This document shows, in pieces, positions 46,929-57,828 of a DNA stretch of 64,000 nucleotides. The notes beneath the pieces were generated by a model, which worked only from the letters and a program-made list of their open reading frames with translations, made no database searches and had not been told where the DNA came from. Source of the DNA: Hyposmocoma kahamanoa (taxonomy: Eukaryota > Arthropoda > Insecta > Lepidoptera > Cosmopterigidae); assembly GCF_003589595.1 (NCBI RefSeq), contig NW_020653945.1, forward strand, positions 5,748,281 to 5,812,280, written 5' to 3'. The position numbers were made by a program, and so were the translations under genes. Position 1 is the first letter of the stretch. The number at the start of each line of letters is the position of its first letter.

Positions 46929-47130
46929 TACCTCTGTGGCCGAACGGTTACCATGCCGGACTGCCACGCAGATGTCCCAGGTTCGATTCCCGGGCTGGAC
47001 GAAATATTTGTATGGTCGACATTTAATTCTCTCGTGAGTTTGGGTGTAATTTGTGGTTGTCTATGTGTGTGTCCATGGCACCCGCGACACAGGGTTTCCC
47101 TAGTGCGGGGCTATGTCGAGTATGTACGTT
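46929..47130 (+). repeat. SINE-A, full copy
   Basis: TACCTCTGTGGCCGAACGGT head (A box), GGTTCGATTCC B box at 46980-46990, GGTTGTCTATGTGTGTGTCC, CCCGCGACACAGGGTTTCCC and GTGCGGGGCTATGTCGAG with an ATT-rich tail. Confidence 0.88.
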
Positions 47131-47182
47131 ATTTTTATTATTTTTTCCTGTACTGTCGAGGTCGAAGCTCGGATATTTGGAA

Positions 47183-47470
47183 TTACTCTGGCTCGGTTGT
47201 GGTATTGTAATGGGATGTGAGTGAATGGTGACTTTTTGTGAGTTTTTTTGAATCAGGTGCATTTAAGAATCGGCGGACTATCGAGCATGTGTCTAGTAAA
47301 ATTGACTTTTGTAGAGGTATGTAGGTTTTAGGGTGCAGATCTATCAGTTTTAAGGCGGTATGAAGGGTTTTCGGTATGATACCAGTTGACGAAATTATAA
47401 TGGGAACTATCTTAATGGTTTCTTGGTGCCATATCTGTTTGATTTCGCCTGCTAAAGGTATTATATATAT
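47183..47470 (-). pseudogene. LINE protein C-terminal fragment
   Basis: The minus-strand frame reads PLAGEIKQIWHQETIKIVPI, SSTGIIPKTLHTALKLIDLH and then ILLDTCSIVRRFLNAPDS to a stop. This A-E-I-K-x-x-W / IVP-I-x-SxTGxIPK / L-TC-IVRKFL order is what I know from the C-terminal end of insect non-LTR (R2/R4-like) retrotransposon proteins. Catalytic domains are absent; upstream is non-coding. It sits directly against a SINE-A copy. Confidence 0.6.
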
Positions 47471-47661
47471 GTATTTTGTTATTATTATTATTTGTGCATT
47501 GGACACTTTTTGTTTAACTACGTCCAATTTAAAGGGAAATAGAAGGTAAAAGAAAGAAGCACGTAAACGTACTTTTTTATGTTAAAAAATAAGTGCGCAC
47601 ATGACCTCCCATTTCACCTGACGGAAAGTGACGATTAGGTCGATAATGTAGCATGCACACC

Positions 47662-47886
47662 TCAATAATGCCTATTCACTCTTGCCTTGAAAACGTCCAT
47701 GTTATAGCGTTCAGGGAGCAAGTCTGCAGGCAGGGAAATTCTACTCCATAGCCGTTCGCCATACAAATGTGGAAGCGAAACGCTTTGTGCGAGTCCTTGG
47801 AATATCCACAACACAGGGGTTGAACCCCAGTCTACACGTTTGGTCCCTGGATGATGGAAAGAAAAAGGTGGAATTAAATCGTGCAA
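47662..47886 (-). pseudogene. second LINE C-terminal fragment, different family
   Basis: The minus-strand frame contains LPHLYGERLWSRISLPADLL followed by PERYNMDVFKARVNRHY. The pattern W-x-x-LP-x-x-x-FP-x-Y-x-x-x-FK-x-x-V-x-R is characteristic of the extreme C-terminus of CR1/Jockey-type LINE proteins. The frame is open for 74 codons. Related non-coding wording may extend to about 48030. Confidence 0.5.
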
Positions 47887-49528
47887 TTCCCTTGCACACT
47901 GTCCGTGATATTTCTATATCTATGGATATATCCTGTACAACACCGATAAGCAGGCAACTTCACGGCGGTGTTCAAGGTTCTGAAGCTGCAGCTTCACTTC
48001 AACTAATTCAGAGTCAGCTATAAGCCTCTTGTCACGCTTGGTACTTGCCTAGATATTATTGGCATTATGCTTAATTTAAAAAAATATAAATTTCAGTTCA
48101 GCGTAGGAGGCAGGTAGTGTAAACCTATACACACAGTGGGTTGTTTTAGTCCGAAAATTGGGACAGTTACAAAAATAAAGCGTGTGTGGTCATAACAGTG
48201 TCATGATGATATGAACCGTCTGTCTGAACGGTGTTAACGATTTGGTAAACGATTACAGCTGTGTCGGATCGGGAATAACATTATCTGATTTTACCTGTTG
48301 AAGATTTATTATTCTTGTAATTTATTGGCTTTAAGCCATCATTGAAGCGTAAATGAAAAGAAATATGTTTTACGTACACTACATTAAATTGTATTTGAAG
48401 CATCTAGACGAAATGTCATTTAATTTGTTTGAAATCTATTCTGCCAAATCATTACGATGACAACTGCGCTCCGATTGGCCAGCCCGAAATGGAAAAAATT
48501 GACGAGTGTCGTCAATTTTTTCACTTCAAACGACCAGTTTAACTTGAGCTTTGCTATAGTGGACGAAAATTGAAAAATTACATATTTAATAACCGACGAA
48601 ATGTGATTTCGTTTGCTTTGTAATTAGATGTTTTTCCCACACCACCCGATAGAATAGCCCCCCATTGTTAGAGATATTATCATTATTACAATAAATACAG
48701 AATATTTTTGGAATACACGGAGACGTACACACACGTCAGTTGTTAGCGCTGTAGTATTTCAGCTTTCTAATTTGTGATTTCAGCGCAAACGAGAGTTAAT
48801 ATTTAAAAGTGATATAAGGCCCATTTGCCTGATAAGTTGCCAGGGATAGATATCCCTTATTTCGTCTCTATTTCTGATTATGTACCTACTCGATGATTTC
48901 AAGTAAATTCTACAATGTACACGTCTGTTTTGTAATGAATAAATAATATTATGCCAATAGTCTCAACTTGCCTCTTATTTACGTAATGATCCTGCAGATT
49001 AGATGATAATTCCTGCAAAAATTTAGTTTGACTTAAATAATCTGCAGTATAAACATTTAGTTAGACCGAACTTAAAGTGATGTCATGAACTCATAAAACC
49101 AAAACGTACCTGCCCACCCACTCGCAAATATAAAAATGGCAAGCAGTGCAATAAAAAATAACTAATGGAAGATACCGACCATTAAGATGTCCGAGTTTTT
49201 TTTTAATTAATTAAGCAGCTAAGTCATTATTAAAAGACACTAACAACTTACGTAATTTTTATTTAACATTATCCACAATCTTTACGGCATATTATTACAC
49301 GACCCCAATTTTACGTTATGAGACAATGGAGATCCATCATAATCCTATTAATACAAGTCCTGAACTTAGAATAGGTTATGACGATTTCCATCGAAATTCA
49401 CAAATTGTATGTACAATCCTAATAATTTTTGAATTGCTGTAGATCAATTAGCTTGTACATGTACTATTCTTAAATAAATGATTATTATTAAACGATAATT
49501 ATTTTATTCCTGTCATTATAATGAGTAC
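47887..49528. other. no gene seen
   Basis: Nothing coding. A perfect 14 bp stem (GAAAAAATTGACGA at 48492-48505, complement at 48509-48522) lies inside. An AAATAAATGATTATTATT retroposon-like tail lies near 49471-49490. Confidence 0.45.
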
Positions 49529-49694
49529 CTAAGGCTGCTAACAGATTGACTGCATGTTTGCAGTTAATGCGTAAAGTCGTAATCAACTTCATGCAGTCGA
49601 GGTCGACTTCATGCAGTTAATGCGTGAAGTTGATTACTATTTACGACTTCGCGCATTACCTGCAAACATGAAGTCAGTCTGTTAGAAACCTTAG
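49529..49694. mobile_element. foldback MITE, 166 bp
   Basis: Ends CTAAGGCTGCTAACAG and (reversed) CTAAGGTTTCTAACAG. The arms continue through GCATGTTTGCAGTTAATGCG and its near-complement, so nearly the whole element folds back. The centre has an extra palindromic GTCGAGGTCGAC. Confidence 0.8.
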
Positions 49695-50545
49695 TAATGA
49701 TATTGTGTCGCAAAGTAACTATTACAATATCCTCGCATCGTATAATAAGACAAGTATAGTAACTCCATACAAACGTAGCAGCGGGACTTGTACGGAGACA
49801 ATACATATTCCCATAATCTCCCGGTACACTCACGTTGCATAGAGCGGGCCATCTCACGTGCTATTAATTATAGAACTGAAGTGGTCGTTCGATGTTTAAA
49901 AATGACGTCAAATACCTGTCGTGTTTATAGTTGTTTGTGGTAGTTTTAACAAGATTATCTCAAGTTCAGAATTGTTCTGTATTTCATTTATATTTTATAA
50001 TCATATTCCATAATCAAGATCCCAATCAGCGATGCTGGTATAAAAATATCGATACGTAAGCCCTTACTGCATTTGACAAAGGTTATACTAACATACTGTA
50101 ACGTCCACCTTTTTTTTAAATTATGTTTACAACCTGTAAGACAATTAAATTAATAGTGTAAAAACCCTGCGCTCCGGGAGAAGTGTAGGCGTTTACTCGT
50201 CGAATATGCGAGAATTGCCTATTTGCTCTTATCATAATCGTATAATACTAGTACAAAAAGTCTTTATTATAGTAATTTGGTAAATAAAAGTTCAAATTAA
50301 TTAAAATTTTCTTGCATAACACACTAAAGAGAAATTTATATCGCAAAGTGAAGACTGTCGCAATCTGTCGTCCATGGGAAAGCTCAGAACAATGTGACAA
50401 GAAGTCAAAAGAAACGTACACGATACGATCGCAATCACATTGTACCGACAAACATGCGTTTCTTTTTAATCCTCGTTTGATGAGTGTTTTAGACGCATTT
50501 CTAAAGGAAAAGTTTGTATCGAGATGTCAGGGCCTTTACATATAG
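49695..50545. other. no gene seen
   Basis: AT-rich; nothing recognised. Confidence 0.4.
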
Positions 50546-50632
50546 AAGCAGTAGAGCTCCCGAAAGTGTTCGTCCAGGGAAGTACTGCCACCTTACCTAT
50601 TTCTGCTGCCAAGCAGTAATGTAAGCATTACG
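50546..50632 (+). repeat. R1 retroposon, 5' part only
   Basis: AGCAGTAGAGCTCCCGAAAG, TTCGTCCAGGGAAGTACTGC and CAGTAATGTAAGCATTAC, then it passes straight into the R5 repeat. Confidence 0.8.
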
Positions 50633-50755
50633 TACCATTCCTTTCCTGTACGTATGGCAACCATCGGCGAGTACCTTACGTCGACTGGCAAATCTTTTCA
50701 CCACAATGTTAAGCATTACAATGTATGCCATCGATACGATAAGAAGATTATAGAA
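50633..50755. repeat. R5 repeat, first copy
   Basis: ACCATTCCTTTCCTGTACG, CTTACGTCGACTGGCAAATC, TTTTCACCAC and GCATTACAATGTATGCCATC occur in the same order at 62335-62460. An overlapping 180-codon minus-strand open frame (to 51139) lacks any family signature. Confidence 0.65.
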
Positions 50756-51654
50756 GGAAAAACAATCTAGAAACGTGTGTGTGTAAAATTCGGTGACGTT
50801 GAGCTTTGAGCCCAAGTAATTTTTTTGCAAATAACGATAACTCCAATGAGCACTACGCCAACTTAATTTTTGGACCTGTTCTGTTTTTTGTTTCTTTATA
50901 TTTTTGCACAAAATTAGTTTGTTTTTCGAATTTTGTATTTTGTTTCTTTTTTTTTTGACAAAATTCGGGAACCACAGTATTAGTAAATAAATATGGCTGT
51001 TTACAAAAATGAGAGAAAAGGACCAAAAAATAAAGTTGCCGTAATTCAAGACAAATCTGACAAAACGAAACACGTCATAAATGTCAAGTTCTAGATCGTG
51101 TCTACAAAATTTCGTTTTGTTTTTATGGAACGCGCTCACTTAAGTGTGTTCTTAAGGTACGTAAGTAATTGGTTCCAAAGTAAACCTATCTATCTGGTTT
51201 GTTTTGCCCTGAAGGCTACAATAATGAGTTTACAGCGAGCAATTTCCTCTTATCTAAAGTATAACATGCTATTAAAACTCAGTACACAAAATAAAACCAT
51301 ATTAAAAAATGTTTGTTTTCAAAGTTAGGATCATTCGAGGCTGCGAGTCAAGAACAAAGTACTTGTGAATAATTCCTTACCATCTTTATCGCTGGAAGAA
51401 AATCATGTACTAACGCACTTGCGCATTTTTAACGCATTTGCGTTAAAAATGCGCAAGTTTTGGTAGTTTTCGAGATATTGGCACCTAATGATTTTTTTCT
51501 TTGAAAAATGTGTTATTGATTTTGTTTAATAATAAAACCCAATATAAATATGATACAAAAAACCGCTTATAGGGGGTTGTAGATGTCTCGCTGATTAAAA
51601 ATGTGTTCATATTATGCGAGATATTTTGCCAAAAATGTCGATTATGATGTATTA
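50756..51654. other. no gene; one perfect palindrome
   Basis: 51417-51436 and 51439-51458 form a perfect 20 bp stem with a 2-base loop. Otherwise AT-rich. Confidence 0.5.
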
Positions 51655-51893
51655 ATTTTTTATTGAATTGATATTCAATTTTTTTTATCGGAAATTACTC
51701 CACTAGTTTGTTATAATTATTAATACAAAAATTCGAACCGACGTCTTCTAGCATACCGTGCCTGGCGCTATACCAACTAAGCCACGGAACGAACCAGCGG
51801 ACCGCACGAATTTTTCTATGTGCTTGTTGTCGTGTCTTTGTATTTGGTTTTTCAATGACTTCTTAGCCGTAGCGCCATCTATGAAAATATTTC
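51655..51893 (-). repeat. SINE-B copy with internal deletion
   Basis: TTTTATTGAATTGATATTCA, TGTTATAATTATTAATACAA, a shortened tRNA-like centre (reverse B box AATTCGAACC; reverse A box CCAACTAAGCCA) and AGCGCCATCTATGA. Confidence 0.85.
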
Positions 51894-52186
51894 GATTTAT
51901 GATGTATTAGTTATGATACGGAGAGCAGAACTACTTCTTTGTCTTTATTCACATAGGAGTAGAATGGGTTTAAAAATTTTACATCTGACTCCGAACGTTA
52001 CTTGGCTTTAAAGACTACATTTACATTTATATATTACACGATGACATTTCATTGCACTCATGTTATCTACTAATGGATTTCAAATGCCAGCAGTTTATAA
52101 TTATTAAGTAGTTCAACTAAAATTAGGAGGGTATACAGTATAAGGGTGCGTACACGTATACTGCACGCGTGCTGTATGTTAATATA

Positions 52187-52187
<1 letters not shown>
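51894..52187. other. no gene seen
   Basis: Nothing recognised. Confidence 0.4.

Positions 52188-52220
<33 letters not shown>
52188..52220. repeat. poly(A) run
   Basis: An uninterrupted run of about 30 A bases. May be a retroposon tail, but no element can be defined upstream. Confidence 0.9.
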
Positions 52221-52222
<2 letters not shown>

Positions 52223-52240
52223 ATATATGTGGCAGAAGAG

Positions 52241-52351
52241 CATCGTCACCCTGAGACGTAAATTGAGTCCCACGTATCTGTAATTTCACCGGCACCCTTC
52301 TAAACAGGAACACAGTAATGTTCACATTACTGCTTGGCGGTCGAAATAAGT
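52241..52351 (-). repeat. R1 retroposon, central part, minus strand
   Basis: CGTCACCCTGAGACGTAAAT, CTGTAATTTCACCGGCACCC and CAGTAATGTTCACATTACTG (intact hairpin). Both ends are missing. Confidence 0.8.
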
Positions 52352-52776
52352 ATAATTTAATAATATGTTATAAATAGCTACTCAATGTCTTGTATTGTTT
52401 TCTCGAGCGTTACCTAGAAAATCTATTTCTGCTAAGGAATTGCGTTTATTGTTACTGAAGACATGAAAATTAGAACAGTGGTATGTACGTTTTTATTTGA
52501 AATTCAATATATGTAAATAAAATCTATAAACATATATGTACTAAGATTTCATTTTTAATTCATTTTATTTATTTATTTTTTGTTATTCTATTTTATTTTT
52601 GTTTTAATTTATTTTATCTTTTTTAAAATTTCTTATTTCTTATTTATTATTGTGTTGTGGCGTTATGTAACAAATGGTTTCTATTCTATTATATTCTAAA
52701 CAGAACGGTTTTTTAATGTTTTTTTTTCTTATCTAAATCGCGTATATTTGGTTTTTCTAACCAACCGATGTCGCAG

Positions 52777-52781
52777 GGTCG
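52777..52781. repeat. Transib target-site duplication, left
   Basis: GGTCG, identical to 56349-56353 on the other side. The five-base GC-rich duplication is the Transib hallmark. Confidence 0.85.
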
Positions 52782-53646
52782 CACTATGGGAAACCGCCTA
52801 AGAGAGCCATGCCATAAATGGTTTTCTCAAAAGTCTGCTAGATCCATGTATTGTAGTCTGGAGATACATGTATTGTACCTCAAATTAAAGCTAAAAGAAT
52901 AATCTATACAAATATATATCATTTAAACTTCTGTATGATACTATTACATATCATAGAGCAGCCAAATATGCGGAATAAAAAAATGTTTAAAATAATTTAA
53001 AATTTGTGATTTGTTCAATATGAATTTACAGTGACATAGCAATAGTAATAATATAAGTGTTATACCATTTTGGAATGCTGAAAATATGTACTTTTTTCTG
53101 AAGTACATGTATATAATCTGCTCTCGTAAATATACCCATCAGCTATGTACGTCTCGTGATATGCTAATTTTGCTTATCTTTAATATTCAATTAGAGTTTT
53201 GACTGTTGCCGAAATTTGCCGATGCTCTATGCTCTATTGTTTCATAGGAAAACTAACTAATTTATATTAGAAGAAAAAAAAAACTTGCGGTGTCCTTGCG
53301 TAACATATGTCAATCTATTAAAACGTGAACTTAGGAAATTTTGTTCTTACTATGCTAACGAAGAGTAATTTTTATTAGTTGATATGGCTTTTATGTTATA
53401 TTGTATACAATGTAACATAGGTAGGTAACATATATAGAATTTCTCACCGTACTTTTGTTCATGTATAAAATTTACTATGATAAAATTATCGAAAACCGCA
53501 CATGGTGGTAGATAGCTTTTATCAAACCGTTTCACACGCGCGCTTCACATCAATATTATGTATAAATAGCGCATTTTTATAACAAAAAATATACTTCTTC
53601 ACTTATTATTGTTGTTACTGAAAGTGTACCTAATCACTTTTCTGCC

Positions 53647-55655
53647 ATGAGTGAATTTTCCTGCACTAGACGCGACTTATGTCTCGTGTTAATTGAAAGT
53701 GATATGAATTATGTTGTTTCTACCACAAATTATATACGCGATAATTATAATGAATATAGCCAAACATTGCAAAGATTATTGCAAGTATTCAAAAAAATCT
53801 AATTTCTCAATTTCGTCAACGCTTCACCAAATCTGGTAGAAAAAAGAACAATTCTTAAGCCAAAATAGTGCGTGGTTGGATGATATATTCACCGTGAATC
53901 TTGAAGACTCTACTTGCGAATCTGAACCTTCTTCATCGACAGAAAAGCGAGGACGATCTCCTAAAACCTACGTAGACAGTTCATCATTTAGCCATACGAC
54001 GCCCACTGCTGGGCTGGACAGTTCAGAGAGAACAAAAAACGGAAAAATAAGGAATTACTTGAAAATTGTGCTCTTGATTTTATACTAAATTCCTACCTTC
54101 AGGGTCTGCAATCTAATGGTGAAACAGACGAAGCATTCATTGTTGACAGTTTACGGGTACTGCCGGTAGAAAAAAAAATGAAATACGCTACAATCTTTTA
54201 AATGATCCAGGCTTACTCTAAGGATGAAGCTCTCAGCATTTTTATAGAGTTGGATCTGAACAAGTCACAATATGAAATCATGAGAAATTGTTTAATCTCA
54301 AAGAATTGCTTCTTGTTTCCATCTTACAAATCAATTCAGGAAGCTAAACGAACCTATCCACCAGAATCTAGCATAGAAATCAATAACATCATGGCAAAAA
54401 TAAAACTGCAAGATCTTTTGGATCACACTACAGCAAGAATCCTGAAAATCAATGGCGTTCACATAGTTGGTTTAACCCACTTAATGTTATATTCGAAATG
54501 GGGCTGTGATGGATCAAGCGGACAAAGCGAGTACAAGCAAGTCCTGCCTGAAGAGACTGAATAAGTTTCCGATGCAAATTTATTTATATCTTCAATAGTG
54601 CCCCTGAAACTTGTTGATATTAATACTAATGAAACTGTGTGGGAAAATCCGGTTCCATCATCAGTGACATTTTGTCGCCCGATTTTAATCGAATTTTCTA
54701 AAGAGACACCCGAGAAGACTACAAGTGTAGCTGCTGAAATTAATGCTCAAATAGCCACTCTTACTCCGACCGTAATTAACAAATATGGTGAAGGTGTTGA
54801 AATCACGCATACATTATTTTTAACAATGGTTGATGGAAAAGTGGTTCATGTTTTGTCAGAGACTTGATCAGGCGCTGTATGTACCATTTGTGGCGCAAGA
54901 CCTACAGAGATGAATAATTTAGAAAATGTACAAAAGAAACCTATTGACGAAAGTTCCTATTAATATGGCCTTTTCACTTTACATTGTTGGATCAGATTCA
55001 TAGAACTAATTTTACATATATCTTACAATCTGAACTTTGAGAAATGGTCTGCTACAACAACAGAGAACAAAGACTTGAAAAAACAAAAGAAAAGTTATGT
55101 GCAAAGGAAGTTTCGAGAAGAACTTAGTTTAAATATAGATAAACCTAAGCAAGTAAGTGGAAATACTAATGATGGAATACAGCTAGGAGATTTTTTCAAA
55201 ATTATGTTTGTACATCAGAAATTACTGGTGTGGATGAGGGATTGATACGACGATTTTATGTTATACTTCAAGTTATGCCAAGCGGAAAAGTTATTGAAGT
55301 CACGAAATTTGGACAATACGCACTCGAGACAGCGCAACTATATATTAACAAATATAAGTGGTATTATATGCCATCCTCTGTGCATAGTCTTAATTCACGG
55401 GGAAAGTGTAATTCGGCATTATTCTGTGTTACCGATTGGACTACTCTCGGAAGATGCTGAAGAGTCAAGGAACAAAAAGATTATAAACGTTTCAGACTTC
55501 ATCATGCTAGAAAATGCTCTAGAGTAGCCACTAATGAAGACATCTTACACACACTTTTGTACACTTCGGACCCTTACATAACTAGTCTTAGAAAACCTTA
55601 TAAGAAATCTATAGAGCTTCTAGATGAAGCTTTGGAGCTCCTAGGTGAATTTTAA
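53647..55655 (+). pseudogene. Transib transposase, multiply broken
   Basis: RAG1-like DDE transposase remnant from a possible ATG at 53647 to TAA 55653-55655. Recognisable in order: a Ser-rich N-terminal part, LDLNKSQYEIMRNCLISKNC, KWGCDGSSGQSEYKQ (first catalytic Asp, codon 54508-54510), VPLKLVDIN, PVPSSVTFCRPI, LTMVDGKVV, the Cys pair CTICGARPTEMNN, LHCWIRFIELILHISYNL, GLIRRFYVILQVMPSGKVIE, WYYMPSSVH, LPIGLLSEDAEESRNK (region of the catalytic Glu) and TSDPYITSLRKPYKKSIELL. Lesions: in-frame stops at 54562-54564, 54865-54867 and 54961-54963, a stop near 53800, and frame changes near 53800, 54090-54200, 55200, 55390 and 55520. Certainly non-functional. Confidence 0.92.
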
Positions 55656-55723
55656 AATACTTTAAGCTTTTAATTTAATTAAATTGTTTAATTACAATTA
55701 CTTTAAGATAATAAATTTTTTAT

Positions 55724-55796
55724 TTTTTATTGAATTGATATTCAATTATTTTTTGTGAAATTACTCCACTAATTTGTTATAATTATTAATACAAAC
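55724..55796 (-). repeat. SINE-B tail fragment inside Transib
   Basis: TTTATTGAATTGATATTCAA, TGTGAAATTACTCCACTAA and TTATAATTATTAATACAAA match the SINE-B 3' end. The tRNA-like part is absent. Confidence 0.75.
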
Positions 55797-56348
55797 ATGT
55801 TTAATTTTATTATTTGTAAGTAAACATAGTTTATTTGCTTTAAAGATTGATGTTAGTTTATATACATTTTTTTTTTCTTCAGATATTTTTTATAGCTATT
55901 CAATGTCAAAGAATCATTTATAGCATAGGTAAAATAAATTACACTTGAAAATGTCATTTTATAAGCTACTGTTCGTTCACTATGCTGCCTTTCATGAGAA
56001 GAAAGATCTCTAGCGAATGCTCTTTTCAAATAAACTTATATGCTACTGAATACACTTTGAATCAAATTTGAGCAGAATCTAGACCCATATCGTCTTTCCA
56101 CACATTTTTATCTAACACATAGTATTCAATTTTGTAGTATGAACTTTGTAATTGCTTTTGCTTTCTTTTTTATTAAGTCCAGTTATTAAAAATATTCAGT
56201 TTAAAAAAGGTTTAAAAAGTTAAGTTATTAAAAATATGTTAATACCTACAAAATGTATATTAATTAAAAGTACATATATTGAAGAATATCCAAAAAAAAT
56301 CACGATTATAGACTTATGACATGAAAATTACTCAATCTCCCCATAGTG

Positions 56349-56353
56349 GGTCG
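56349..56353. repeat. Transib target-site duplication, right
   Basis: GGTCG, exact copy of 52777-52781. Confidence 0.85.
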
Positions 56354-56450
56354 GTACCCTCACTTAGATATCACTTAGGTATCCACTATTTGTATACCAC
56401 TTAGTACAAATAGTGGATACCTAAGTGAGAGCACCTACTGTGCAGCTCCC

Positions 56451-57234
56451 ATAGTCACGATGTTTCATCTCCAATGTGTAGTCATCGCGAAATCCTGCTA
56501 TGAGAACTCGATACGTTATTGCATATGAATTAGAGTTCATCATCTTTATTCGTTTTTTCATAATCGGTACATAGACTGCAGTTAAAATTTATAGGGCATA
56601 CCAATCTTGATCTAAAGGTAGGCACTTAACGCGTACATAGCTAATTACTGGAAAGCGTACCGACGCAAGTGTTATTACAGCGTTTTGCTGCTGCACAGAG
56701 CGCGTGCGCCGTGGATGGGGCAATGTGAAAATCGTTTTTAAAGGTTTTTTTTTAAGAACTTGGTCATGGTACGTAGACATGATAATCTTAAATTCTCTCT
56801 TACAGTAATATATCATTTCAATATTCTTTCCGCACACTACACTCTGAGTTTGGATTAGATACACAACAAAAGTGTCTAGGGATCATAGTATTTTTTATTT
56901 TCTTATTTAAAAAAAAAATTAAGTTAAATAAAAATATCTTTATAAATTTATTAAATTATTTGTTTAGTTACTTACTATTTAAATTATGAAATTGACTAAC
57001 AATATCGTGGTGTTAATTTTTGTTTTATTCAAAACCCTGTTTTCAGTAACTGGCGATAATGTGCTTGATTCCTAGACCTTATGTGTACGTTACATATCGG
57101 GCTTTAGAAAAAGACGATCGGTTGATTTCGGCTTTGCGTCGTCCTTTTCACTCCAATACATAGGACTCAAGACAACACAACTGTTTCACAAGTAACTCTA
57201 CTGCTACTAAAAACTGGGTAATATAATTATCTTT
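56451..57234. other. no gene; R1 scrap
   Basis: 57176-57210 resembles the R1 5' end in reverse (TTTCACAAGTAACTCTACTG). Otherwise nothing recognised. Confidence 0.4.
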
Positions 57235-57470
57235 CTTAGAGGCGGTTACACACGGCGCGATGCCAACGCGATGCAATAACTAATTGTCTACCCTTACGCG
57301 GGACTTTAAACAGCGATACAAACGTGCGATTGCATCGTTACACTTGTCATTTATAAGCGATAGAATCGCAATCGCACGTTTTCATCGATGCAATCGCCTA
57401 TAAGTATAAATCGCAAGTGTAGCGATGCAATTGCGCGTTTTAAGGACGCGCGATTGTAACCACTCTTAAG
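57235..57470. mobile_element. MITE with GGTTACA ends and CGATGCAA interior
   Basis: Left end CTTAGAGGCGGTTACA and right end (reversed) CTTAAGAGTGGTTACA, both followed by GCGCG words. The interior is built from CGATGCAA/TTGCATCG repeats in both orientations, so much of it can fold. Partial relatives at 20387-20545 and 4207-4232. Confidence 0.75.
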
Positions 57471-57828
57471 TACTTAGTAGTAGTTATTGCTTTATGATTT
57501 AAACACAAATAACAAAAGTACATGCAATAAGCACTAAATCCTTAACAAAAAAACCGTACCTATCAAATCACAAAACCGAATACATATGCAACTCTATGTT
57601 CATACTCAAAAGCGTCTAAGCTTACACTTTTACATCTCTACTGTTATTCGTACTCAATCACGTGCAACAATTTCGCTTGACCAAAAAGAATCTAAAATAC
57701 ATTGACCGAATTGCACTTCCTGTACTTTCTTATGAGTCGATGTAGTACTACAAGCAAACAGGTGCACTCAAATGCAAAATTGAATTGTGTCTACAAACAA
57801 CTGTGAACAAAAGTCTACATTTTTTAAT
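57471..57828. other. no gene seen
   Basis: AT-rich; nothing recognised. Confidence 0.4.

Larger units (their letters stand above)
52782..56348 (+). mobile_element. Transib (RAG1-related) DNA transposon, 3567 bp, inactive
   Basis: Both ends begin CACTATGGG read inward (52782 forward; 56348 reverse). A second matching block lies 25-26 bp in: CATGCCATAAATG at 52808-52820 and, reversed, CATGTCATAAGTC at 56323-56311. This two-part end recalls the heptamer-spacer-nonamer signals cut by RAG1, known for the Transib family. Perfect GGTCG duplications flank it. Length (about 3-4 kb) and one central transposase fit the family. The 5' non-coding region is about 865 bp and the 3' region about 690 bp; the latter carries a SINE-B tail fragment. 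Confidence 0.92.
52765..56450. mobile_element. foldback MITE interrupted by the Transib insertion
   Basis: The right flank of Transib (56349-56450) is a foldback with ATCCACTATTTGTATACC and GGTATCC...CTAAGTGAGAG arms, ending AGCACCTACTGTGCAGCTCC. Joining the left flank (CGCAGGGTCG, to 52781) to GTACCCTCACTTAG recreates the left end expected from the intact copy at 34279-34374 (CAGTCGGTGTCCTCACTTA). Transib therefore landed inside the left TIR. Confidence 0.65.

Noticed and set aside
50597..51139. 180-codon open frame on the minus strand
   Set aside because: Non-ATG start, Lys/Phe/Ile-rich translation of AT-rich DNA, overlaps R1 and R5 repeats, and has no recognised motif.
53876..55655. Multi-exon host gene on the plus strand
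   Set aside because: The successive open pieces are one Transib transposase broken by stops and frame changes, and the whole lies between matching termini and GGTCG duplications.
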